From an uncultured bacterium (GTDB lineage Bacteria > Bacillota > Clostridia > Lachnospirales > Lachnospiraceae), in assembly GCA_947383005.1 (NCBI GenBank), contig CANDBT010000016.1:1-64000 (forward strand): 64,000 bases of DNA, written 5' to 3'. This document shows, piece after piece, positions 27,833 to 37,381 of the stretch (within the stretch, counting starts at the first letter, position 1; each line of letters starts with the position of its first letter). The notes below the pieces were generated by a model. It worked only from the letters and a program-made list of their open reading frames with translations, was not told the origin of the DNA and searched no databases. The translations under genes and the position numbers were made by a program.

Positions 27833-29125
27833 ATGAGTAAAGAGTTTGAAGGTAAGAAACTTTTGATTCTTGGTGGTAACCCGGAAACGACTCCCTTGGT
27901 AGAGATAGCAAATAATATGGGCATGAAGACCATTGTGTCGTCCGCCCGCCATGAAGATCCGGCAAAGAAAGCCGCATGGAAGGCTTATGATGTAGATGGA
28001 ATGGATGTTCCGGGGCTCGTTGCTCTTGCACATAAGGAACAGGTAGATGGCGTTCTTGTGGGTGTTGCCGATATCCTTGTTCCAGCCTATTGCAAAGTCT
28101 GTGAAGCATTGGGATTACCCTGTTATGCTACACAGCAAATAGTAGACGTGTTCGCCTTCAAGGATGTGTTTAAGGCGACATGTGAAAGATATGGTATCCA
28201 TGGGATTCCGGAGTTTTATTTAGATGCTGAATTGAGACAGGAGGATCTGGATAAAATCGTGTACCCGGTCATGGTGAAACCCGTTGACAATGGAGGGGGT
28301 GTAGGTATGACTGTAGCCTATAATGAAGAAGAGCTTAAGGCCGGTGTAGCTCTCGCCCTGGAAAATAGTTGCAAGAAACGTTTCATTGTTGAAAAGTACA
28401 TGCAATGTGACGATATGGGAATGTACTACACTTTTAAGGATGGCTATTGTTCTGCCTCCTGTATCTACGACCGTTATACAACTGACGAACAGCCTGGATT
28501 TTCACGAGTCTGTCTTGGCGGTACATATCCTTCTAAATATTGTGACGAATACTTTGAACGGATGCATCTTAATGTTCTGCGGCTTTTTAAAGAGATTGGC
28601 ATTGAAAATGGCGTACTGATGCTCTCCGGATTCTATAAGGACGGTGAGTTCTATGTCTATGACACTGGATTCCGCCTTCAAGGTGAAGCCCCCCATATTC
28701 TCATGAAGGCCATTCATAATTTTGACCAGCGTGAAATGTTGATTCGTTTCGCTCTGACAGGGTCAGAAGGTGATGTGGATTTAAGAGTCGAGGATGACGC
28801 AAGGCTCCGTGGCAAGTGGGCAGCTACACTTTGGTTCCTGCTCAAGGAAGGCAAAATTGCAAAGATTGAAGGGCTTGACGAGATTCACAAGGATAGCCGG
28901 GTTGTTGCCAATATTCAACGCCTGCATGAAGGTGATACGGTGCTTCCTGAATGGATTGGAAATGAAAAACAGGTCTTAACCAGAATGTATCTTGTCTGTA
29001 ACAGTAAGATAGCATTGGCGGATGCCCTCAAATATTATATGAACACAGTTAAAGTCCTGGATGAAGAAGGCCATAGTCTTCTTCTGGAAGGTTTTGATGT
29101 GAATAAGGCTCTTCAACTGGAGTAG
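27833..29125 (+). CDS. ATP-grasp ligase in glycan locus
   Basis: A 430-residue ATP-grasp protein. The N-terminal pre-grasp Rossmann region begins KKLLILGGNPETTPLVEIAN; the grasp domain shows KDVFKATCERYGI, YPVMVKPVDNGGGVGMTVAY (the lysine and glycine-rich loop), a FIVEKYMQCDDMGMYYTFKD strand, and the acidic metal-binding segment near YDTGFRLQGEAPH. Such enzymes join a carboxylate to an amine using ATP, via an acyl phosphate. In this setting it may amidate a uronic acid or attach an amino acid to a sugar (inference from the nearby UDP-sugar dehydrogenase). A strong AGGAGGAG site precedes the ATG. The base composition is higher in GC than most of the locus. Confidence 0.85.
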   Translation: MSKEFEGKKLLILGGNPETTPLVEIANNMGMKTIVSSARHEDPAKKAAWKAYDVDGMDVPGLVALAHKEQVDGVLVGVADILVPAYCKVCEALGLPCYATQQIVDVFAFKDVFKATCERYGIHGIPEFYLDAELRQEDLDKIVYPVMVKPVDNGGGVGMTVAYNEEELKAGVALALENSCKKRFIVEKYMQCDDMGMYYTFKDGYCSASCIYDRYTTDEQPGFSRVCLGGTYPSKYCDEYFERMHLNVLRLFKEIGIENGVLMLSGFYKDGEFYVYDTGFRLQGEAPHILMKAIHNFDQREMLIRFALTGSEGDVDLRVEDDARLRGKWAATLWFLLKEGKIAKIEGLDEIHKDSRVVANIQRLHEGDTVLPEWIGNEKQVLTRMYLVCNSKIALADALKYYMNTVKVLDEEGHSLLLEGFDVNKALQLE

Positions 29126-29174
29126 TTTCTGTTCTGGAATTGAAGCTGCAGCTTGAAGAAAAAGGGGAGAGAAT

Positions 29175-29945
29175 ATGGAACCCAGACGTTTGAAAGATAA
29201 AGTTATTGTTATATCAGGCGGAACCAAAGGTGTAGGCCGTGCTTTTGCCGAGGTAGCTGGCAAAGAGGGCGCAAAGGTTGTTATTGGAGGGCGCGATGAG
29301 AGGGCGGGTAAAGAAACTGTCAGGAATATCCGGATCCTTGGCTCTGACGGCCTGTTTGTTCATTGCGACCTTCTCAAGGTTGACGACTGTAAACATCTTT
29401 TTGATGCTGCCTATGAGAAATATGGTAAGATTGACAATTTTTTTAATTATGCCGGCGTGACGCCTGTGAGCCCGTTAGACACTTGTGATGAAGAAACATT
29501 CGACTGGGTAATGGATGTCAACTTTAAAGCGGCATTTTTTTGTTGCCAACAGGCGGTGAAATATATGCGTATGAATGGTAAAGGGAGTATTGTCCTGACA
29601 GGCTCTGCGCATGCCTGGGGAGGGCAGAAGGATAGGGCGGCTTATGCCTGCTCAAAAGGAGTACTCCGAATTCTTATGGAACATATTGCTCATCAGTATG
29701 CTGCAGAGCAGATTCGCTGCAATTATCTGACTTTGGGGTGGACGCCTACAGAGGGGGAAGTTGCCTTAAGAAACAGCCAAGGCGAAAGCGAAGCGGAACT
29801 AAGAAAGCGTGCAGCAGATATTCTTCCAATGGGACGTATGTGCGAACGCAATGATTATATGGAAGGATTGATTTATCTGATGTCTGATGCCAGCTCAATG
29901 ATGACAGGATCTACATTCAGACTGACGGCTGGAGAATATATATGA
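29175..29945 (+). CDS. Short-chain dehydrogenase/reductase in glycan locus
   Basis: A 256-residue classical SDR. Cofactor motif GGTKGVGRA lies at about residues 15-23, NYAGVTP stands in for the usual NNAG, and the catalytic Tyr157 and Lys161 are in YACSKG with the serine in LTGSAHAWGG. It would oxidise or reduce a sugar or sugar-derived ketone with NAD(P)H. The exact step is unknown; its tight placement after the MBL and ATP-grasp genes suggests the three work on one intermediate. Its stop overlaps the start of the acyltransferase (ATGA). Confidence 0.88.
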   Translation: MEPRRLKDKVIVISGGTKGVGRAFAEVAGKEGAKVVIGGRDERAGKETVRNIRILGSDGLFVHCDLLKVDDCKHLFDAAYEKYGKIDNFFNYAGVTPVSPLDTCDEETFDWVMDVNFKAAFFCCQQAVKYMRMNGKGSIVLTGSAHAWGGQKDRAAYACSKGVLRILMEHIAHQYAAEQIRCNYLTLGWTPTEGEVALRNSQGESEAELRKRAADILPMGRMCERNDYMEGLIYLMSDASSMMTGSTFRLTAGEYI

Positions 29946-30532
29946 GGTGTATGGTGAGAGGAAGAGACTTATTTAGAAAATATAAACCAGTCATTAATCT
30001 CCTTACAAAATTTACGGCTATGCTTCCCCAAAGGGTTAGAAGGAGCCTGTTAGCACATTATCGGAAAAGCGGCGGCAGGAAAGGGATGGTCATACGATAT
30101 ATTCTTTTAAAAACATTATGTAAAAGTATAGGTGACAATGTATCCATACACCCGGATGTCTATATTTTAAATGAAAGTAAATTATCTATTGGAAACAATG
30201 TAAGTGTGCATCCGATGTGCTATATCGATGCTGTGGGGGGGGTAATAATAGAAAATGATGTTTCTATTGCGCATCGTTGTTCTATTATCTCTTTTAATCA
30301 TAGGTATGACGATCTCAATACAAACATTAAGGAGCAGCCTATAGAGGCAGATCCGATCTTCATCGGAAGTAATGTGTGGATAGGAGCGAACTGCTGTATT
30401 TTGTCAGGGGTCAGAATAGAAAGTGGATGTGTTGTCGGTGCAGGAACAGTTATGACTAAGTCTACGGAATATGATTCCGTTTATGTGGGTATACCTGGTA
30501 AAAAAATCGCATCAAGGAACAGCAATAGGTGA
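29942..30532 (+). CDS. Left-handed beta-helix acyltransferase (serine acetyltransferase/WbbJ type)
   Basis: A 196-residue O-acetyltransferase. From about residue 65 it shows the hexapeptide repeats of the left-handed beta-helix (SIGDNVSIHPDVYI, LSIGNNVSVHPMCYI, VIIENDVSIAHRCSI), the loop with FNHRYDDL, and the terminal IFIGSNVWIGANCCILSGV and GCVVGAGTVMTKS. It would acetylate a sugar of the repeat unit using acetyl-CoA. The start overlaps the SDR stop; an ATG three codons on is an alternative. Confidence 0.87.
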   Translation: MRCMVRGRDLFRKYKPVINLLTKFTAMLPQRVRRSLLAHYRKSGGRKGMVIRYILLKTLCKSIGDNVSIHPDVYILNESKLSIGNNVSVHPMCYIDAVGGVIIENDVSIAHRCSIISFNHRYDDLNTNIKEQPIEADPIFIGSNVWIGANCCILSGVRIESGCVVGAGTVMTKSTEYDSVYVGIPGKKIASRNSNR

Positions 30533-30537
30533 GGTTG

Positions 30538-31620
30538 ATGAAAATATTAATTTTATCAAATAAAGCTCTTGGATTTTATAAGTTTAGGTGGGAACTTGTT
30601 AGAGAATTGGTTAAAAATCATAAACTTGTTCTGGTTTTCCCTGACGAAGAGATTAAAGATAAATTTTTAGAGATCGGGTGTGATTATATACCCATTGATA
30701 TTGATAGGCGAGGAACTAATCTTATTAAAGATTTAAAACTCTTATTAAATTATAAAAGGATAATTTCCAGAGAAACTCCCGATGTTGTACTCACATATAC
30801 AATAAAGCCTAATGTTTATGGAGGGCTGGTATGCAGGAATAAAGGAATAAAATATATTCCTAATGTAACAGGACTGGGAAGTTCAATAGAAAATGGCGGA
30901 ATTATTGGAAGGATAGCAAAGGGATTATACAAAATCGGAATTAAACATGCCTCATGTGTATTCTTCCAAAATAGCAGCAATGCCAATTTATTTAAATCCA
31001 ATAAAATTTATTCAGGCAGATCGCGAGTAATTCCAGGATCTGGTGTAAATCTTGACGATTTTTTTTATATCAACTATCCATGTGAGGATAGCATGATAAG
31101 ATTTCTCTTTGTAGGACGGATAATGAAAGAAAAGGGAATTGAAGAAACCATAAGTGCTATAGAAAATATTCATCGGGAAACACCCAATATTGTCTTGGAT
31201 ATTGTCGGGGATATGGATGACGATTATAAAGATTATTTGAGAGAAAAGCAAAAAAATGGTTTTATTCAATATCATGGAGAAAAAACAGATGTACACCCCT
31301 TTTATGAAAAAGCACATTGTGTAATCCTTGCATCTTACCATGAAGGCACTGCAAATGTTATGCTTGAAGCTTCAGCATCGGGCAGGCCGGTTATTACCAC
31401 TACTGTACCAGGGTGTAAAGAGACATTTGAAGAGGGAGTAACTGGTTTTGGATGTGAAGCAATGAATGTGGATAGCCTGGTTGCTGCTATAAAAAAATTC
31501 ATGGAGCTTTCTGATTGGCAGCGAGAAGAAATGGGAAGACGTGGCAGAGAAAAGATGATCAAAGAGTTTGACAGAAATATAGTAGTTAATGCCTATATCT
31601 CTGAAATCAATTCTTTGTAG
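30538..31620 (+). CDS. Family 4 glycosyltransferase (PglA/WbpY-like)
   Basis: A 360-residue GT-B retaining transferase. Seen: N-terminal ILILSNKALGFYKFRWELVR, the TYTIKPNVYGGLVCR segment, VTGLGSSIENGGIIG, GSGVNLDDFFY, and the C-terminal donor site FVGRIMKEKGIEETISAI and EGTANVMLEASASGRPVI with its E-x7-E. Proteins of this type in capsule loci often add the second sugar to the lipid-linked acceptor. ATG 30538 has GGTGAGG before it; a GTG at 30529 overlapping the previous stop is less likely. The gene is clearly AT-rich relative to those just before it. Confidence 0.88.
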   Translation: MKILILSNKALGFYKFRWELVRELVKNHKLVLVFPDEEIKDKFLEIGCDYIPIDIDRRGTNLIKDLKLLLNYKRIISRETPDVVLTYTIKPNVYGGLVCRNKGIKYIPNVTGLGSSIENGGIIGRIAKGLYKIGIKHASCVFFQNSSNANLFKSNKIYSGRSRVIPGSGVNLDDFFYINYPCEDSMIRFLFVGRIMKEKGIEETISAIENIHRETPNIVLDIVGDMDDDYKDYLREKQKNGFIQYHGEKTDVHPFYEKAHCVILASYHEGTANVMLEASASGRPVITTTVPGCKETFEEGVTGFGCEAMNVDSLVAAIKKFMELSDWQREEMGRRGREKMIKEFDRNIVVNAYISEINSL

Positions 31621-31632
31621 GAAGGTTTTACT

Positions 31633-32634
31633 ATGGCACAGAATAAGGTAAGGGATAGCAAATACGAGTTAATAAGGATTCTTGGAGCAATAACGATTAC
31701 TCTCAGCCATGTCCCGTGTTCTGAAAGCGCTCTTAAGATAAATAAACTCATACATAATTTTAATATTATTCTTGAGGGATTTGGAGTAAATATTTTCGTT
31801 ATTTTAGGGGCATGGTTCTTATCCAGAGACAGATTTAAACCTGAAAGGATAATAAGGATTATAGGGCAGATGGTCTTTTATGGTATTTTATTGGATGTAT
31901 TTTCGTTTTTATTAGGATCAAAATTTGAAATAAAAACTGCACTCAGCGGTTTTGTATATTGGTTCCCGTTTGGCTATGTGGCCATGCTGATTGCGACTCC
32001 GTTTATAGAAAGATTATCTTCAAAAACTAATCAGATAATAATACTAATTGGGGGAAGTATTGCCTCAATAGTCACTACTATGGGATTTGTATGGCCTGAT
32101 TTCGTATTGATCAAATTATTTTCTAAGGGACTGTTTATTGGGCCAGTTTGGTTTATCTTTATTATGATATGTATGATTGAACTTCATAATTTTATAGAAA
32201 AGCGAGAGATAAAGAATGTATCAATATATCTGATAATATTTTTTGCGCTTTTTATATCGATGTATGCAATTTTTTCCATCTCCCATATTTATACTATTAG
32301 AGAGATGTATTCCCCCTTATGTTTCTTAAGCGCTTTATGTTTGTTTATATATATGGCATTTTTACCCATCAAATATAATCAATTTATTAATTCTATTGCC
32401 GCTGCGGCTTTTGGAATTTATTTAATGCAAACACATAGAGTTTTCAGACAGTATGTATGGGGGATCATTGATTTTAGCGCCTTGTCCGAAACAAGTATTT
32501 ATTATCCTTTTATATGCATTATCGAATTATTGGGGATTGGTTTAGTAGGTTTTACTATAGATAAGTATTGGAATTATATTTGGATTAGAATATCTAATTC
32601 AAAAATTTATGTGAAATTAGTAAGTAAAATATAA
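31633..32634 (+). CDS. Membrane acyltransferase (acyltransferase family 3)
   Basis: A 333-residue integral membrane protein with about ten helices. The opening KYELIRILGAITITLSHVPC has the family's arginine and histidine pattern at the first helix, followed by NIFVILGAWFLSRDRFKPER. The family moves acetyl or other acyl groups across the membrane onto exported sugars. It is probably responsible for O-acylation of the polysaccharide. Strongly AT-rich. Confidence 0.8.
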   Translation: MAQNKVRDSKYELIRILGAITITLSHVPCSESALKINKLIHNFNIILEGFGVNIFVILGAWFLSRDRFKPERIIRIIGQMVFYGILLDVFSFLLGSKFEIKTALSGFVYWFPFGYVAMLIATPFIERLSSKTNQIIILIGGSIASIVTTMGFVWPDFVLIKLFSKGLFIGPVWFIFIMICMIELHNFIEKREIKNVSIYLIIFFALFISMYAIFSISHIYTIREMYSPLCFLSALCLFIYMAFLPIKYNQFINSIAAAAFGIYLMQTHRVFRQYVWGIIDFSALSETSIYYPFICIIELLGIGLVGFTIDKYWNYIWIRISNSKIYVKLVSKI

Positions 32635-32643
32635 GGAGAAAAA

Positions 32644-33954
32644 ATGAAGTTATATGATGCGCTTGTTGAGAAAACAGAAAAGCTTTCCATCATAGGCCTT
32701 GGCTATGTGGGAATGCCGATTGCCGTAGCATTTGCCAAGAAGCTCAAAGTTATCGGTTTCGATCTTAATGTTAAAAAGATAGAGATGTATAGGAGCGGTA
32801 TTGATCCGACTCATGAGGTTGGAAATGATGTTATTAGAAGAAGTACAGTGGAATTTACAACAGACGAAATCCGTTTGCGAGAGGCAAAGTTTCACATCGT
32901 TGCTGTCCCTACTCCTGTGAATGATGATCATACTCCTGATCTGACCCCCGTTGAAACGGCATCCCAAATTCTTGGTCGAAATCTGTCCAAAGGATCCGTA
33001 GTTGTGTTTGAGTCCACGGTTTACCCTGGCGTAACGGAGGATATCTGCGTGCCAATTCTTGAGCATGAATCTGGATTGAAATGTGGTGTGGATTTTAAAA
33101 TCGGATATAGCCCTGAGCGGATTAATCCTGGCGACAAGGTACACCGCCTGGCGACTGTTACAAAGATTGTTTCTGGTATGGATGAGGAGACCCTTGACTG
33201 TATAGCAAAGGTATATGAGTTAGTGGTTGAAGCCGGTGTGTACCGTGCAGAAAGTATTAAAGTTGCGGAAGCGGCAAAGGTTATTGAAAACAGTCAGCGG
33301 GATATTAATATTGCTTTTATGAATGAGCTTTCTATTATTTTTAATAAGCTGGGGATTGACACGAAATCTGTTTTGGAGGCAGCGGGAACGAAATGGAATT
33401 TTCTTAAATTTTATCCGGGACTTGTGGGCGGACACTGTATCGGCGTTGACCCCTACTATCTGACCTACAAGGCGGAAATGCTCGGTTATCACAGCCAAAT
33501 CATCTTATCGGGCCGGCGTATTAATGATGATATGGGCAAATATGTAGCAGAGAACTGCGTAAAAAATCTGATCGCATGTAACAAAGCGGTCAAAAGTGCG
33601 AAGGTCGCTATTCTGGGATTTACCTTTAAGGAAAACTGTCCGGACACGAGAAATACAAAGATTATCGATATTGTACGCGAACTTGAGGAGTACGGTATTA
33701 CTCCTATAATTGCTGATCCGGAAGCAGATGCAGATGAAGCAAAAAAACTTTATGATGTAGAGTTTGTGGATATGAACGCGATCAAAGAAATGGATGCAGT
33801 TATCCTTGCGGTTGCTCATGTGAAATTTAGGTATTTCGCAATCACGGACATGGATAAGTTATTTGGCGAAGGAAAGAAAGTTCTCCTTGATATTAAAGGG
33901 CTTTTCAATCGTAAAGAATACGAAGAAGCCGGATATAGCTATTGGAGATTATAA
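32644..33954 (+). CDS. UDP-N-acetylhexosamine 6-dehydrogenase (TviB/WbpO-like)
   Basis: A 436-residue nucleotide-sugar dehydrogenase that oxidises C6 of a UDP-HexNAc to the uronic acid with two NAD+. Motifs: SIIGLGYVGMPIAVAFAKK at the start, VAVPTPVNDDHTPDL, VFESTVYPGVTED, KVIENSQRDINIAFMNELS and the catalytic Cys265 in GGHCIGVDPYYL. The NSQRDINIAFMNEL form and the overall length fit the TviB/WbpO branch acting on UDP-GlcNAc or UDP-GalNAc rather than UDP-glucose. With the epimerase immediately downstream it would give UDP-GalNAcA. AAGGAG precedes the ATG. Confidence 0.92.
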   Translation: MKLYDALVEKTEKLSIIGLGYVGMPIAVAFAKKLKVIGFDLNVKKIEMYRSGIDPTHEVGNDVIRRSTVEFTTDEIRLREAKFHIVAVPTPVNDDHTPDLTPVETASQILGRNLSKGSVVVFESTVYPGVTEDICVPILEHESGLKCGVDFKIGYSPERINPGDKVHRLATVTKIVSGMDEETLDCIAKVYELVVEAGVYRAESIKVAEAAKVIENSQRDINIAFMNELSIIFNKLGIDTKSVLEAAGTKWNFLKFYPGLVGGHCIGVDPYYLTYKAEMLGYHSQIILSGRRINDDMGKYVAENCVKNLIACNKAVKSAKVAILGFTFKENCPDTRNTKIIDIVRELEEYGITPIIADPEADADEAKKLYDVEFVDMNAIKEMDAVILAVAHVKFRYFAITDMDKLFGEGKKVLLDIKGLFNRKEYEEAGYSYWRL

Positions 33955-33979
33955 ACAGGATAATTGGAGGATACATAAA

Positions 33980-34954
33980 TTGGGCTATCAAGATGTGAAA
34001 TTTCCTAAGGACAGTGTGTTCTTGGTTACTGGCGGAGCTGGGTTTATTGGTTCAAATCTTTGCGAAGCCATTCTAAAACTGGGCTATAAGGTACGATGTT
34101 TAGATGATCTTTCCACGGGAAAACAGGCCAATATTGATATGTTTATGGGAAATACAGACTATGAGTTTATTAAGGGAGATATTAAAGATCTGGATACATG
34201 TATGGGAGCCTGCGATGGTGTAGATTACGTTTTGAACCAGGCTGCATGGGGATCTGTGCCAAGATCTGTCGAAATGCCATTATTCTATTGCGCGAATAAT
34301 ATTATGGGGACGCTGAACATGATGGAAGCGGCACGCCGGAACGGGGTAAAAAAGTTTGTGTATGCGTCTAGCAGCAGCGTTTATGGTGACGAACCCAATC
34401 TTCCCAAAAAGGAGGGGAGGGAAGGTAACTTGTTGAGTCCTTATGCAGTTTCAAAAATGTGCGATGAGGAGTGGGGCAGGCAATATACGATTCATTATGG
34501 CCTTGATACCTATGGCCTTCGTTATTTTAATGTTTTCGGCCGCCGTCAGGATCCTGAAGGTGCATATGCGGCAGTTATTCCAAAGTTTATTCGTCAGTTC
34601 CTTAGGAATGAGATTCCGACTATCAATGGCGATGGCCTCCAAAGCCGGGATTTTACCTATATTGAGAATGTTATAGAAGCGAATTTTAAAGCTTGCCTGG
34701 CTGGAACAGAGGCAGCGGGGCAGGCATACAACATTGCCTATGGGGGGAGAGAATATCTTTTGGATATCTACTATGGACTTTCCCAAGCGCTTGGTGTAGA
34801 TGTGGAGCCGAACTTTGGCCCGGATCGTGCCGGTGATATTAAGCACAGTAATGCTGATATCAGCAGAGCAAAAAGAATGCTTGGTTATGATCCTGACTGG
34901 AACTTTGATCGTGGGATAAGGGAAGCAATAGAGTGGTATAAGGAAAACCTGTAA
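33980..34954 (+). CDS. NAD-dependent UDP-HexNAc(A) 4-epimerase (TviC/WbpP-like), TTG start
   Basis: A 324-residue extended SDR. It has the cofactor motif VTGGAGFIGSNL at about residues 14-25 and the catalytic pair Tyr155/Lys159 (SPYAVSKMCDEEW). GLRYFNVFGRRQDPEGAYAA and GDGLQSRDFTYIENV are typical of the WbpP/TviC group, which inverts C4 of UDP-GlcNAc or its acid. The reading frame is open far upstream into the dehydrogenase gene, but the only well-placed ribosome site (TTGGAGG) points to a TTG codon at 33980. Paired with the dehydrogenase it should make a GalNAcA-type precursor. Confidence 0.88.
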   Translation: MGYQDVKFPKDSVFLVTGGAGFIGSNLCEAILKLGYKVRCLDDLSTGKQANIDMFMGNTDYEFIKGDIKDLDTCMGACDGVDYVLNQAAWGSVPRSVEMPLFYCANNIMGTLNMMEAARRNGVKKFVYASSSSVYGDEPNLPKKEGREGNLLSPYAVSKMCDEEWGRQYTIHYGLDTYGLRYFNVFGRRQDPEGAYAAVIPKFIRQFLRNEIPTINGDGLQSRDFTYIENVIEANFKACLAGTEAAGQAYNIAYGGREYLLDIYYGLSQALGVDVEPNFGPDRAGDIKHSNADISRAKRMLGYDPDWNFDRGIREAIEWYKENL

Positions 34955-34992
34955 TAATTACCTCCTAAAAAACGGGCATACCGTGATGGTAA

Positions 34993-36177
34993 ATGAGAAT
35001 GAGAACTGATACGTTATTTTTAAAAGTTGCCAAATCATCGGAGGAATGGCTTTCATACATTGATTCATTTAGAGAGCCGTTAGGTGATTGGGAGAGATCA
35101 TGGAATCAATTTAAATGTACAAGATCTTTTGAGGACTCTTTGCATAGGCTAAAAAGGAATGTACAATCGGCTGTTTTAATACCGATATCTTTTGTATCGA
35201 CAATGGTATCTAAGTTATTTTTGAAAAAAGATGAAAGCGATAAAGTGGATTGTTTGATTTTGCCTGCAGGAGCCAAATATACGAATTATCCATCTCTGGA
35301 TTCGATTTTGCCAAAAGATATTACGAATAGATATAAAAATATAAAAGTTTTTGAAAGGGAGAAAAGAAGATCATTAATCTTTACAGGAGTAATATCCTAT
35401 GAAATAATTAAAATTTTGATAAAAATAATTATACGTTATCCTCTAAAATTTTTATTTATATATCGTATATTTATACAGCTTTGTACAGTAAACAGATATA
35501 TAGAAATATTCCATCCAGAAGCGATTGTGACTGTAGGCGGAGAGAATGATTTTACTTCTTCTGTCCTTACCGGTTTTTGTGAGAGTATGAATATTAAATA
35601 CATATGTATTATGCATGGGGAATATTTTCTTTCACCATATCACGCATTTGTCAGATTCTCTGAATTTTATGTGTGGGAAAAGATTTATATTGATCAATTT
35701 GTGAGAACCAGAAGCCCGCAGGATATGTTTAAATTATATACGCCGGATAGATATAATATGAAAATCGAAAGAGACCGCTTAACCTATTATGTGGGATATT
35801 ATCTTCAGGAATTTAACGGGAAACAATTGGAAGCAATAAGAGATAATCTGTTGAAAATAGTTGATATGGGGTATAAATGCAAAGTCAGGCCACATAAACG
35901 TGCTACAGATATGAAGACATTTCTGTCTGTATTTAAAGGCTTGAGAGGGATAGATATTGAGAGTACAGATATCCCTATTGAAAAATCATTGGGAAACTGT
36001 AAATATATCGTTTCCATATATTCAACGGTTATTTCTGAGGCGTATTATAATAATTTACCTGTACTAATAGACGATTTAAGTGATCCTGAATTGTATGAGA
36101 CGTTGAAAAATGTAATGTATGGTAATCTTTACAGAAATATTGGCAGATTAACGGATTTAGTAAATGGGCGGGATTAA
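34993..36177 (+). CDS. Putative glycosyltransferase, GT-B/polysialyltransferase-like
   Basis: A 394-residue protein I only recognise in outline. The central and C-terminal part resembles GT-B transferases of capsule loci: CIMHGEYFLSPYHAF, YYVGYYLQEF, the basic KVRPHKRATDM, and KYIVSIYSTVISEAYYNNLP near the end, which fits the donor-phosphate and base-binding region of sialyl- or glycerophosphate-type transferases. The N-terminus is helical and basic without a signal peptide. With nonulosonic acid genes in the locus, transfer of that sugar is an attractive role but not shown. AT-rich; ribosome site weak; three bases before the next gene. Confidence 0.55.
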   Translation: MRMRTDTLFLKVAKSSEEWLSYIDSFREPLGDWERSWNQFKCTRSFEDSLHRLKRNVQSAVLIPISFVSTMVSKLFLKKDESDKVDCLILPAGAKYTNYPSLDSILPKDITNRYKNIKVFEREKRRSLIFTGVISYEIIKILIKIIIRYPLKFLFIYRIFIQLCTVNRYIEIFHPEAIVTVGGENDFTSSVLTGFCESMNIKYICIMHGEYFLSPYHAFVRFSEFYVWEKIYIDQFVRTRSPQDMFKLYTPDRYNMKIERDRLTYYVGYYLQEFNGKQLEAIRDNLLKIVDMGYKCKVRPHKRATDMKTFLSVFKGLRGIDIESTDIPIEKSLGNCKYIVSIYSTVISEAYYNNLPVLIDDLSDPELYETLKNVMYGNLYRNIGRLTDLVNGRD

Positions 36178-36179
36178 AC

Positions 36180-37325
36180 ATGGAATATTTGATTACATTT
36201 TTAACGGTGATAGCATTGACATGGATTACCGAGCATAGTACAGATAAAGGCCCGGATAAATGGATAAAAAAATTTATTATCCTGGTTATATTATGTATTC
36301 CCTCTTTATTATTTGCACTTAGGGATATTCGTGTGGGAACGGATACGGCGGCTTATATGAACAGGTTTGCAGCCGCCTGCGGCAAGACTTTCGATGATTA
36401 TGTTTTTTCAGAAATCAATTATGCAATAAATGAGTCATTGGAAACTGGCTTTATGATATTTATATGGATTGTCTCAAAATTTACCAATAGCTTTGCAGTT
36501 TTTGAGTTTGTATTATGTTTTCTTACGTTTTGCTTCTTTTTTGAGGGAGCAAAATATTTTTCAAAAAAAGAAGAATATTCACTGACCTTGATGGTTGCCA
36601 TATATTTGTTTGTTTATTTTTGCCCTTTTATGAATTACCAGAGACAAGGGCTGGCGGTTTCGATTCTGTGGTATTCTCTTAGATATATAGACCAGCGTAA
36701 ATTTAAGAGTTTTCTGGTTTGTTTATTTTTTGCGGCCAGCATACATATCAGCTCCTTATTGTTTGCCGCTTTTTATTTTGTCATTAGTTTTAGTGAAAAG
36801 CTAAAATCCTGGCAGATTATTGTGATAATATCCATGTCGTTCCTTTTGATTTGTGCTGGTCCTCAAACAATATTCTTATTGTTATGTTTTCTCTCTAAAA
36901 TAGGCATACGTGCATCAACAATTTTAAAATATTCAAGACGATTTTATGATGCAACAGGTTATAATATCCATATTTCGGAATTAATTATGGCATTGCCGCA
37001 ATTTATATTGTTTACTGTTTTTTATAAAAAGATCTCTTTAAATGATAACCATACAAAAGGTTATTATTGTATTTGTGTTTTTCATGTCATTTTGACGGTC
37101 ATTGGGAGCGTCGACGCAAATTTTAACCGAATATCTATTTTAACAGGAATATGTGAACTTATACTTTTTGCCGCATTGTATAAATCATTAAGAAGTAGAG
37201 CAATGAAATTTTTATTTTGTACAGGAATGTCTATTTATTTAGTTTTATACTGGATTGTATTTACGGTAAATAATTTTTATCATTTTGAAAATCCATTATA
37301 TCCGTATTTGATTTCCGCAATATAG
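36180..37325 (+). CDS. EpsG/Wzy-like polysaccharide polymerase
   Basis: A 381-residue integral membrane protein with about ten helices. It has the EpsG-family signature after the first helices: SLLFALRDIRVGTDTAAYMN, followed by ETGFMIFIWIVSKFTNSFAV and later YQRQGLAVSILWYS. EpsG-type proteins join the lipid-linked repeat units outside the membrane, taking the place of Wzy. It is the only polymerase candidate in the locus. Very AT-rich. It starts three bases after the previous stop. Confidence 0.8.
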   Translation: MEYLITFLTVIALTWITEHSTDKGPDKWIKKFIILVILCIPSLLFALRDIRVGTDTAAYMNRFAAACGKTFDDYVFSEINYAINESLETGFMIFIWIVSKFTNSFAVFEFVLCFLTFCFFFEGAKYFSKKEEYSLTLMVAIYLFVYFCPFMNYQRQGLAVSILWYSLRYIDQRKFKSFLVCLFFAASIHISSLLFAAFYFVISFSEKLKSWQIIVIISMSFLLICAGPQTIFLLLCFLSKIGIRASTILKYSRRFYDATGYNIHISELIMALPQFILFTVFYKKISLNDNHTKGYYCICVFHVILTVIGSVDANFNRISILTGICELILFAALYKSLRSRAMKFLFCTGMSIYLVLYWIVFTVNNFYHFENPLYPYLISAI

Positions 37326-37381
37326 TATTAATTTATTTTAGAAAAAATTAAAAAATAGATGTTTGGGTGGAGGCAGTAAGA

